From NCBI RefSeq assembly GCF_051014445.1, contig NW_027488368.1, positions 21,054,001-21,118,000 on the forward strand: a stretch of DNA of 64,000 bases, given 5' to 3'. The DNA comes from Colletes latitarsis (lineage: Eukaryota; Arthropoda; Insecta; Hymenoptera; Colletidae). The notes under the pieces were generated by a model, which was not told the origin of the DNA, made no database searches, and saw nothing but the letters and a program-made list of their open reading frames with translations. Both the position numbers and the translations under genes were made by a program. Position 1 is the stretch's first letter. Every line of letters starts with the position of its first letter. Shown one piece after another: positions 1 to 9,949 of this stretch.

Positions 1-176
1 TAAACCAGGTTTCGATCAATATTTTTGTGGATAACGCATGTTAGGCCTAGGTTAGGCCCATGATTTGCCCACATCAGGGTCATACTTTCGCAGTTTTAAC
101 ATACATGTAGACCTGATCGAGGGTTTTTTCTGCTTTGGATCACGCAGTAAAGTGGTACCACACTGAAACAGTCCAT
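1..176 (+). repeat. Example monomer, 'AACATACATG' subtype
   Basis: This is the first full monomer and an example of a distinct subtype. Where most monomers read CATATTTCTCATACTTCATGG or CATTCTTCACATACTTGTTG, this one has GCAGTTTTAACATACATG, then GACCTGATCGAGGG and TCTGCTTTGG. The subtype recurs near 5196, 22807, 28087, 29834, 32115, 36320, 44232, 44586, 44939, 45291, 47041, 54948, 55302, 55655, 56007, 59179, 60587, 63056 and 63931. I saw none between about 9.3 and 22.8 kb, so it is a useful marker for HOR phase. Confidence 0.85.
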
Positions 177-1021
177 TAAACCTGGTTTGGATCAATATTT
201 TAGAGGATAACGCATGTTAGGTCTAGGTTAGCCCTGGAATTTTCACTCATCAGACTCATACTTTAGCATTCTTCACATACTTGTTGAACAGATACAGGGT
301 TTTTTCTGGTTTGGTTCACGTAGTAATGTGGTACCACACTGAAACATTCAATTAAACCTGGTCTTGATAAATATTTTAGAGGATAACGCATGTTAGGTTT
401 GGGTTAGGTCTTGGATTTGCCCTCATCAGGCTCATACTTTCGCATATTTCTCATACTTCATGGCTAGACCCTGGGCTGTTTCTGGATTGTATCACGTAGT
501 AATGTGGTACCACGCTGAAACAGACAATTAAACCTGATTTCGATCAATATTTTAGAGGATAACGCAAGTTAGGTCTGGGATAGGTCTGGGATTCGCCCTC
601 ATCGGGCTCATACTTTCGCATATTTCTCATACTTGATGGCTAGATCCTGGGTTTTATCCGGTTTGGGTCACGGTGTAGTGGGGTACCACACTGAAACAGT
701 CGATTAAACCTGGTTTCGAACAATATTTTTTAGGATAACGCATGTTAGGTCTAGGTTAGGCCGGGGATTTTCACTCATCAGACTCATACTTTCGCATTCT
801 TCACATACTTGTTAAACGGATCCTGGGTTCTTACTGGTTAGGATCACGTAGTAATGTGGGACCACACTGAAACAATCAATTAAACCTGGTCTTGATAAAT
901 ATTTTAGAGGATAGCGCATGTTAGCTCTGGGATCGGTCTGGGATTTGCCCGCATCAGACTCATACTTTCGCACACTTCACATACTCGTTGAACAGATCCT
1001 GGGTTATTTTCTGGTTTGGAT
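177..1021 (+). repeat. Five-monomer block, paralogue of 4229-5108
   Basis: This block is repeated at 4229 within the same HOR copy and at 5285 in the next copy. Shared private variants include TTAGCATTCTTC, GATACAGGG and CAGACAATTAAACC. The 5285 copy shares variants with this one (CACGGTGTAG, TTGTTAAACGG, GATCGGTCTGGG) that the 4229 copy lacks. The 5108-bp duplication therefore copied this block and not the 4229 version. Confidence 0.85.
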
Positions 1022-1395
1022 CACGTAGCAATGTGGTACCACACTGAGACCGTCAATTAAACCTGGTTTCGATCATTATTTTAGAGAATAATTCATGTTA
1101 GGTCTAGGTTAGGTCTGGGATTTGCTTTCATCAGGCTCATTCTTTCGCATATTTCTCATACTTGATGGCTAGATCCTGGGCTTTTTCTGGATTGCATCAC
1201 GTAGTAATGAAGTACAACACTGAAACAGTCGATTAAACCTGGTTTCCATCAATATCTTAGAGGACAACGCAAGTTAGGTCTTGGATAGGTCTGGGATTTG
1301 CCCCCATCAGGCTCATACTTTCGCGTTTTTCACATACTTGTTGAACAGATCCTGGGTTTTTTCTGGTTTGGATCACGTAGTAGTGTGGTACCACA
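1000..1395 (+). repeat. Sub-repeat within HOR A, left member (881-bp offset)
   Basis: This segment of about two monomers carries the GAGACCGTCAATTAAACC and GAGAATAATTCATG variants, followed by an AAGTACAACACTG monomer and a TTCCATCAATATCTTAGAGG monomer. It is repeated 881 bp (five monomers) downstream. After about 1395 the two members diverge into different monomer subtypes (TTAAACCAGG here, TTAAACCTGGTTTGG there). Confidence 0.8.
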
Positions 1396-1397
1396 CT
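1382..1397. other. 16-bp perfect palindrome centred on GGTACC (representative)
   Basis: AGTGTGGTACCACACT is its own reverse complement. A 12-bp core, TGTGGTACCACA, lies at the same place in a large share of the monomers. It extends to 16 bp in those reading GTAGTGTGG. Several subtypes have lost the dyad: GTGGGACCAC, GTGGGTCCAC, GTGGAACCAC, GTGCTACCAC and AAGTACAACAC. Short dyads that can extrude are a known feature of centromeric satellites lacking a CENP-B box; a role here is inference only. Confidence 0.9.
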
Positions 1398-1880
1398 GAA
1401 ACAGTCGATTAAACCAGGTTTCGATCAATATTTTTGAGGATAACGCATGTTAGGCCTAGGTTAGGTCTGGGATTTTCACTCATCAGACTCATACTTTCGC
1501 ATTCTTCACATACTTGTTGAACGGATCCTGGGTTTTTTCTGGTTTGGATCACGTAGTAATGTGGGACCACACTGAAACAATCAATTAAACCTGGTCTTGA
1601 TAAATATTTTAGAGGATAACGCATGTTAGGTCTGGGTTATGTCTAGGATTTGCCCTCGTCAGGCTCATACTTTCGCATATTTCTCATACTTCATGGATAG
1701 ATCCTGGGCTATTTCTGGATTGGATCTCGTAGTAATGTGGTACCACACTGAAACAGTCGATTAAACCAGGTTTCTATCAATATTATTGAGGATAACGCAA
1801 GTTAGGTCTGGGATAGGTCTGGGGTTTGCCCTCATCAGGCTCATACTTTCGCGTTTTTCACATACTTGTTAAACAGATCC

Positions 1881-2276
1881 TGGGTTTTTTTCTGGTTTGG
1901 ATCACGTAGCAATGTGGTACCACACTGAGACCGTCAATTAAACCTGGTTTCGATCATTATTTTAAAGAATAATTCATGTTAGGTCTAGGTTAGGTCTGGG
2001 ATTTGCTCTCATCAGGCTCATTCTTTCGCATATTTCTCATACTTGATGGCTAGATCCTGGGTTTTTTCTGGATTGCATCACGTAGTAATGAAGTACAACA
2101 CTGAAACAGTCGATTAAACCTGGTTTCCATCAATATCTTAGAGGACAACGCAAGTTAGGTCTTGGATAGGTCTGGGATTTGCCCCCATCAGGCTCATACT
2201 TTCGCGTTTTTCACATACTTGTTGAACAGATCCTGGGTTTTTTCTGGTTTGGATCACGTAGTAGTGTGGTACCACA
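1881..2276 (+). repeat. Sub-repeat within HOR A, right member (881-bp offset)
   Basis: This is the partner of 1000-1395, with the same order of three monomer subtypes. It shows that the 29-mer itself arose in part by internal five-monomer duplication. It differs from the left member by TTTTAAAGAAT at 1965 and TTTGCTCTCATC in place of TTTGCTTTCATC. Confidence 0.8.
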
Positions 2277-3523
2277 CTGAAACAGTCCATTAAACCTGGT
2301 TTGGATCAATATTTTAGAGGATAACGCATGTTAGGTCTAGGTTAGGTCTGTGATTTTCACTCATCAGACTCATACTTTCGCATTCTTCACATACTTGTTG
2401 AACGGATCCTGGGTTTTTTCTGGTTTGGATCACGTAGTAATGTGGGACCACACTGAAACATTCAATTAAACCTGGTCTTGATAAATATTTTAAAGGATAA
2501 CGCATGTTAGGTTTGGGTTAGGTCTAGGATTTGCCCTCATCGGGCTCTTACTTTCGCATATTTCTCATACTTCATGGCTAGATCCTGGGTTTTTTCTGGT
2601 TTGGATCACGTAGTAGTGTGGTACCACACTGAAACAGTCCATTAAACCTGGTTTCGATCAATATTTTAGAGGATAACGCAAGTTAGGTCTGGGTTAGGTC
2701 TGGGATTCGCCCTCATCAGGCTCATACATTCGCATATTTCTCATACTTGATGGCTAGATCCTGGGTTTTTTCCGGTTTGGGTCACGTAGTAATGTGGTAC
2801 CACACTGAAACAGTCGATTAAACCAGGTTTCGATCAATATTTTTGAGGATAACGCATGTTAGGTCTAGGTTAGGTCTGTGATTTTCATTCATCAGACTCA
2901 TACTTTCGCATTCTTCACATACTTGTTGAACGGATCCTGGGTTTTTTCTGGTTTCGTTCACGTAGTAATGTGGTACCACACTGAAACATTCAATTAAACC
3001 TGGTCTTGATAAATATTTTAAAGGATAACGCATGTTAGGTTTGGGTTAGGTCTAGGATTTGCCCTCATCGGGCTCTTACTTTCGCATATTTCTCATACTT
3101 CATGGCTAGATCCTGGGCTGTTTCTGGATTGTATCACGTAGTAATGTGGTACCACGCTGAAACAGTCAATTAAACCTGATTTCGATCAATATTTTTGAGG
3201 ATAACGCATGTTAGGTCTAGGTTAGGCCTGGGATTTTCACTCATCAGACACATACTTTCGCATTCTTCACATACTTGTTGAACGGATCCTGGGTTTTTAC
3301 TGGTTTGGATCACGTAGTAATGTGGTACCACGCTGAAACAGTCAATTAAAACTGGTTGCGATCAATATCTTAGAGGATAACGCAAGTTTGGTCTGGGATA
3401 GGTCTGGGATTTGCCCTCATCAGGCTCATACTTTCGCGTTGTTCACATACTGGTTGAACAGATCCTGGGTTTTTTTCTGGTTTGGATCACGTAGTAATGT
3501 GGGTCCACACTGAAACAATCAAT

Positions 3524-3875
3524 AAAACCTGGTATTGATAAATATTTTAGAGGATAACGCATGTTAGGTCTGGGTTAGGTCTAGGGTTTGCCCTCATCAG
3601 GCTCATACTTTCGCATATTTCTCATACTTCATGGCTGGATCCTGGGCTATTTCTGGATTGGATCACGTAGTAATGTGGGTCCACACTGAAACAATCAATT
3701 AAACCTGGTATTGATAAATATTTTAGAGGATAACGCATGGTAGGTCTGGGTTAGGTATAGGGTTTGCCCTCATCAGGCTCATACTTTCGCATATTTCTCA
3801 TACTTCATGGCTGGATCCTGGGCTATTTCTGGATTGGATCACGTAGTAAAGTGGTACCACACTGAAACAGTCCAT
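3524..3875 (+). repeat. Two adjacent near-identical monomers
   Basis: Monomers 3524-3699 and 3700-3875 are almost the same. Both have GGTATTGATAAATATT, CTAGGG/ATAGGGTTTGCC and GGCTGGATCCTGGGC. They differ at GCATGTTAGG/GCATGGTAGG and GGTCTAGGG/GGTATAGGG, and at the KpnI site near the end. This suggests a single-monomer duplication. The pair is carried along in the second HOR copy (about 8632-8983), and an equivalent pair exists in region B (about 13.9-14.2 and 19.0-19.3 kb). Confidence 0.75.
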
Positions 3876-4228
3876 TAAACCTGGTTTGGATCAATATTTT
3901 AGAGGATAACGCATGTTAGGTCTGGGTTAGCCCTGGGATTTTCACTCATCAGGTTCATATTTTCGCGTTCTTCACATACTTGTTGACCGTATCCTGGGTT
4001 TTTTCTGGTTTGGATCACGTAGTAATGTGGGACCACACTGAAACAATCAATTAAACCTGGTCTTGATAAATATTTTAGGGGACAACGTATGTTAGGTCTG
4101 GGTTAGGTGTAGGATTTGCCCTCATCAGGCTCATACTTTCGCATATTTCTCATACTTCATGGCTAGATCCTGGGCTAATTCTGGATTGGATCACGTAGTA
4201 ATGTGGTACCACACTGAAACTGTCAATT

Positions 4229-5108
4229 AAACCTGGTTTGGATCAATATTTTAGAGGATAACGCATGTTAGGTCTAGGTTAGCCCTGGAATTTTCACTCA
4301 TCAGACTCATACTTTAGCATTCTTCACATACTTGTTGAACAGATACAGGGTTTTTTCTGGTTTGGTTCACGTAGTAATGTGGTACCACACTGAAACATTC
4401 AATTAAACCTGGTCTTGATAAATATTTTAGAGGATAACGCATGTTAGGTTTGGGTTAGGTCTTGGATTTGCCCTCATCAGGCTCATACTTTCGCATATTT
4501 CTCATACTTCATGGCTAGACCCTGGGCTGTTTCTGGATTGTATCACGTAGTAATGTGGTACCACGCTGAAACAGACAATTAAACCTGATTTCGATCAATA
4601 TTTTAGAGGATAACGCAAGTTAGGTCTGGGGTAGGTCTGGGATTCGCCCTCATCGGGCTCATACTTTCGCATATTTCTCATACTTGATGGCTAGATCCTG
4701 GGTTTTATCCGGTTTGGGTCACGTAGTAGTGGGGTACCACACTGAAACAGTCGATTAAACCTGGTTTCGAACAATATTTTTTAGGATAACGCATGTTAGG
4801 TCTAGGTTAGGCCGGGGATTTTCACTCATCAGACTCATACTTTCGCATTCTTCACATACTTGTTGAACGGATCCTGGGTTCTTACTGGTTAGGATCACGT
4901 AGTAATGTGGGACCACACTGAAACAATCAATTAAACCTGGTCTTGATAAATATTTTAGAGGATAACGCATGTTAGCTCTGGGATAGGTCTGGGATTTGCC
5001 CGCATCAGACTCATACTTTCGCACACTTCACATACTCGTTGAACAGATCCTGGGTTATTTTCTGGTTTGGATCACATAGTAATGTGGTACCACACTGAAA
5101 CAGTCGAT
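4229..5108 (+). repeat. Five-monomer block, paralogue of 177-1021
   Basis: From 4240 the sequence leaves the order seen in copy 2 and re-enters the block found at 177. It differs from 177-1021 at several bases: GGTCTGGGGTAGG, CACGTAGTAGTGGGG, TTGTTGAACGG, GATAGGTCTGGG, and CACATAGTAATG in place of CACGTAGCAATG. The two therefore separated before the 5108-bp duplication. It marks the unequal-exchange junction between the two A copies. Confidence 0.8.
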
Positions 5109-8100
5109 TAAACCAGGTTTCGATCAATATTTTTGTGGATAACGCATGTTAGGCCTAGGTTAGGCCCATGATTTGCCCACATCAGGGTCATACTTTCGCA
5201 GTTTTAACATACATGTAGACCTGATCGAGGGTTTTTTCTGCTTTGGATCACGCAGTAAAGTGGTACCACACTGAAACAGTCCATTAAACCTGGTTTGGAT
5301 CAATATTTTAGAGGATAACGCATGTTAGGTCTAGGTTAGCCCTGGAATTTTCACTCATCAGACTCATACTTTAGCATTCTTCACATACTTGTTGAACAGA
5401 TACAGGGTTTTTTCTGGTTTGGTTCACGTAGTAATGTGGTACCACACTGAAACATTCAATTAAACCTGGTCTTGATAAATATTTTAGAGGATAACGCATG
5501 TTAGGTTTGGGTTAGGTCTTGGATTTGCCCTCATCAGGCTCATACTTTCGCATATTTCTCATACTTCATGGCTAGACCCTGGGCTGTTTCTGGATTGTAT
5601 CACGTAGTAATGTGGTACCACGCTGAAACAGACAATTAAACCTGATTTCGATCAATATTTTAGAGGATAACGCAAGTTAGGTCTGGGATAGGTCTGGGAT
5701 TCGCCCTCATCGGGCTCATACTTTCGCATATTTCTCATACTTGATGGCTAGATCCTGGGTTTTATCCGGTTTGGGTCACGGTGTAGTGGGGTACCACACT
5801 GAAACAGTCGATTAAACCTGGTTTCGAACAATATTTTTTAGGATAACGCATGTTAGGTCTAGGTTAGGCCGGGGATTTTCACTCATCAGACTCATACTTT
5901 CGCATTCTTCACATACTTGTTAAACGGATCCTGGGTTCTTACTGGTTAGGATCACGTAGTAATGTGGGACCACACTGAAACAATCAATTAAACCTGGTCT
6001 TGATAAATATTTTAGAGGATAGCGCATGTTAGCTCTGGGATCGGTCTGGGATTTGCCCGCATCAGACTCATACTTTCGCACACTTCACATACTCGTTGAA
6101 CAGATCCTGGGTTATTTTCTGGTTTGGATCACGTAGCAATGTGGTACCACACTGAGACCGTCAATTAAACCTGGTTTCGATCATTATTTTAGAGAATAAT
6201 TCATGTTAGGTCTAGGTTAGGTCTGGGATTTGCTTTCATCAGGCTCATTCTTTCGCATATTTCTCATACTTGATGGCTAGATCCTGGGCTTTTTCTGGAT
6301 TGCATCACGTAGTAATGAAGTACAACACTGAAACAGTCGATTAAACCTGGTTTCCATCAATATCTTAGAGGACAACGCAAGTTAGGTCTTGGATAGGTCT
6401 GGGATTTGCCCCCATCAGGCTCATACTTTCGCGTTTTTCACATACTTGTTGAACAGATCCTGGGTTTTTTCTGGTTTGGATCACGTAGTAGTGTGGTACC
6501 ACACTGAAACAGTCGATTAAACCAGGTTTCGATCAATATTTTTGAGGATAACGCATGTTAGGCCTAGGTTAGGTCTGGGATTTTCACTCATCAGACTCAT
6601 ACTTTCGCATTCTTCACATACTTGTTGAACGGATCCTGGGTTTTTTCTGGTTTGGATCACGTAGTAATGTGGGACCACACTGAAACAATCAATTAAACCT
6701 GGTCTTGATAAATATTTTAGAGGATAACGCATGTTAGGTCTGGGTTATGTCTAGGATTTGCCCTCGTCAGGCTCATACTTTCGCATATTTCTCATACTTC
6801 ATGGATAGATCCTGGGCTATTTCTGGATTGGATCTCGTAGTAATGTGGTACCACACTGAAACAGTCGATTAAACCAGGTTTCTATCAATATTATTGAGGA
6901 TAACGCAAGTTAGGTCTGGGATAGGTCTGGGGTTTGCCCTCATCAGGCTCATACTTTCGCGTTTTTCACATACTTGTTAAACAGATCCTGGGTTTTTTTC
7001 TGGTTTGGATCACGTAGCAATGTGGTACCACACTGAGACCGTCAATTAAACCTGGTTTCGATCATTATTTTAGAGAATAATTCATGTTAGGTCTAGGTTA
7101 GGTCTGGGATTTGCTCTCATCAGGCTCATTCTTTCGCATATTTCTCATACTTGATGGCTAGATCCTGGGTTTTTTCTGGATTGCATCACGTAGTAATGAA
7201 GTACAACACTGAAACAGTCGATTAAACCTGGTTTCCATCAATATCTTAGAGGACAACGCAAGTTAGGTCTTGGATAGGTCTGGGATTTGCCCCCATCAGG
7301 CTCATACTTTCGCGTTTTTCACATACTTGTTGAACAGATCCTGGGTTTTTTCTGGTTTGGATCACGTAGTAGTGTGGTACCACACTGAAACAGTCCATTA
7401 AACCTGGTTTGGATCAATATTTTAGAGGATAACGCATGTTAGGTCTAGGTTAGGTCTGTGATTTTCACTCATCAGACTCATACTTTCGCATTCTTCACAT
7501 ACTTGTTGAACGGATCCTGGGTTTTTTCTGGCTTGGATCACGTAGTAATGTGGGACCACACTGAAACATTCAATTAAACCTGGTCTTGATAAATATTTTA
7601 AAGGATAACGCATGTTAGGTTTGGGTTAGGTCTAGGATTTGCCCTCATCGGGCTCTTACTTTCGCATATTTCTCATACTTCATGGCTAGATCCTGGGTTT
7701 TTTCTGGTTTGGATCACGTAGTAGTGTGGTACCACACTGAAACAGTCCATTAAACCTGGTTTCGATCAATATTTTAGAGGATAACGCAAGTTAGGTCTGG
7801 GTTAGGTCTGGGATTCGCCCTCATCAGGCTCATACATTCGCATATTTCTCATACTTGATGGCTAGATCCTGGGTTTTTTCCGGTTTGGGTCACGTAGTAA
7901 TGTGGTACCACACTGAAACAGTCGATTAAACCAGGTTTCGATCAATATTTTTGAGGATAACGCATGTTAGGTCTAGGTTAGGTCTGTGATTTTCATTCAT
8001 CAGACTCATACTTTCGCATTCTTCACATACTTGTTGAACGGATCCTGGGTTTTTTCTGGTTTCGTTCACGTAGTAATGTGGTACCACACTGAAACATTCA

Positions 8101-9347
8101 ATTAAACCTGGTCTTGATAAATATTTTAAAGGATAACGCATGTTAGGTTTGGGTTAGGTCTAGGATTTGCCCTCATCGGGCTCTTACTTTCGCATATTTC
8201 TCATACTTCATGGCTAGATCCTGGGCTGTTTCTGGATTGTATCACGTAGTAATGTGGTACCACGCTGAAACAGTCAATTAAACCTGATTTCGATCAATAT
8301 TTTTGAGGATAACGCATGTTAGGTCTAGGTTAGGCCTGGGATTTTCACTCATCAGACACATACTTTCGCATTCTTCACATACTTGTTGAACGGATCCTGG
8401 GTTTTTACTGGTTTGGATCACGTAGTAATGTGGTACCACGCTGAAACAGTCAATTAAAACTGGTTGCGATCAATATCTTAGAGGATAACGCAAGTTTGGT
8501 CTGGGATAGGTCTGGGATTTGCCCTCATCAGGCTCATACTTTCGCGTTGTTCACATACTGGTTGAACAGATCCTGGGTTTTTTTCTGGTTTGGATCACGT
8601 AGTAATGTGGGTCCACACTGAAACAATCAATTAAACCTGGTATTGATAAATATTTTAGAGGATAACGCATGTTAGGTCTGGGTTAGGTCTAGGGTTTGCC
8701 CTCATCAGGCTCATACTTTCGCATATTTCTCATACTTCATGGCTGGATCCTGGGCTATTTCTGGATTGGATCACGTAGTAATGTGGGTCCACACTGAAAC
8801 AATCAATTAAACCTGGTATTGATAAATATTTTAGAGGATAACGCATGGTAGGTCTGGGTTAGGTATAGGGTTTGCCCTCATCAGGCTCATACTTTCGCAT
8901 ATTTCTCATACTTCATGGCTGGATCCTGGGCTATTTCTGGATTGGATCACGTAGTAAAGTGGTACCACACTGAAACAGTCCATTAAACCTGGTTTGGATC
9001 AATATTTTAGAGGATAACGCATGTTAGGTCTGGGTTAGCCCTGGGATTTTCACTCATCAGGTTCATATTTTCGCGTTCTTCACATACTTGTTGACCGTAT
9101 CCTGGGTTTTTTCTGGTTTGGATCACGTAGTAATGTGGGACCACACTGAAACAATCAATTAAACCTGGTCTTGATAAATATTTTAGGGGACAACGTATGT
9201 TAGGTCTGGGTTAGGTGTAGGATTTGCCCTCATCAGGCTCATACTTTCGCATATTTCTCATACTTCATGGCTAGATCCTGGGCTAATTCTGGATTGGATC
9301 ACGTAGTAATGTGGTACCACACTGAAACTGTCAATTAAACCTGGTTT
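5109..9347 (+). repeat. Region A HOR, copy 2 (partial, 24 monomers)
   Basis: This repeats 1-4239 at a 5108-bp offset. Homology stops at base 9348 (C here, G at 4240), where this copy enters an unrelated monomer subtype (CGCTCAATATATTAGAAG) instead of the five-monomer block found in copy 1. It is about 83% of a full unit. Confidence 0.9.
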
Positions 9348-9949
9348 CGCTCAATATATTAGAAGATAACGCATGTTAGGCCTAGGTTAGGCCTGGGATC
9401 TGCCCTCATCAGGTTCATATTTTCGCGTTCTTCACATACTTGTTGAACAGATCCCTGGCTTTTTCTGCTTTGGATCACATAGTAATGTGGTACCACACTG
9501 AAACAGTCGATTGAACGTGGTTTCGATCAATATTTTAGAGAATAATTCATGTTAGGTCTGGGTTAGGTCTGGGATATGCTCTCATCAGGCTCATTCTTTC
9601 GCATATTTCTCATACTTGATGGCTAGATCCTGCGCTTTTTCTGGATTGCATCACGAAGTAATGAAGTACAACACTGAAACAGTCGATTAAACCTGGTTTC
9701 CATCAATATCTTAGAGTACAACGCAAGTTAGGTCTTGGATAGGTCTGGGATTTGCCCTCATCAGGCTCATACTTTCGCGATTTTCACATACTTGTTGAAC
9801 AGATCCTGGGTTTTTTCTGGTTTGGATCACGTAGTAGTGTGGTACCACACTGAAACAGTCCATTAAACCTGGTTTGGATCAATATTTTAGAGGATAACGC
9901 ATGTTAGGTCTAGGTCAGGTCTGTGATTTTCACTCATCAGACTCATACT
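9348..9949 (+). repeat. Transition between HOR families A and B
   Basis: About three and a half monomers match neither flanking HOR in order. The first carries the GCTCAATATATTAGAAG variant, which resembles the AGAAGATAACGC subtype seen near 44.87, 55.58 and 62.99 kb. A GAGAATAATTCATG monomer, an AAGTACAACACTG boundary and a TTCCATCAATATC monomer follow. No non-satellite sequence is present at the switch. Confidence 0.75.

Larger units (their letters stand above)
1..5108 (+). repeat. Region A HOR, copy 1 (5108 bp, 29-mer)
   Basis: This is a higher-order repeat of 29 monomers. The sequence from 1 starts again at 5109 with the same subtype order. Specific landmarks repeat at a 5108-bp offset, for example the CACGGTGTAGTGGGG variant and the TTAAACGGATCC variant. 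Point differences from copy 2 are few: 1965 (A) against 7073 (G), 2424 (T) against 7532 (C), and 3524 (A) against 8632 (T). The left end may be cut by the window. The last five monomers are a paralogue of monomers 2-6. Confidence 0.9.

Noticed and set aside
7..17. Pol III B-box-like GGTTTCGATC, suggesting a tRNA-derived element
   Set aside because: It has one extra T relative to the GGTTCGANNC box, there is no convincing A box upstream, and no tRNA cloverleaf or A-rich tail is present.
40..61. Interstitial telomeric repeat (TTAGG)n
   Set aside because: Only two TTAGG words occur per monomer, 11 bp apart; there is no run of contiguous TTAGG units anywhere.
1510..1560. T-runs (GGGTTTTTTCTGG) as transcription terminators
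   Set aside because: They occur in almost every monomer with no preceding gene or GC hairpin; their length variation (5-7 T) only explains monomers of 175-177 bp.
1409..1624. Minus-strand reading frame beginning MRYPLKYLSRPGL, recurring about 50 times in the window as a possible gene family
   Set aside because: Start and stop fall at the same satellite site one period apart, the frames cross monomer boundaries, variants differ by stop loss rather than by codon-aware change, and there is no domain, ribosome-binding or splice context. It is a by-product of the repeat.
9348..9949. Possible foreign insertion between HOR families
   Set aside because: Every base can be placed in the 176-bp monomer; only the order of subtypes is new.
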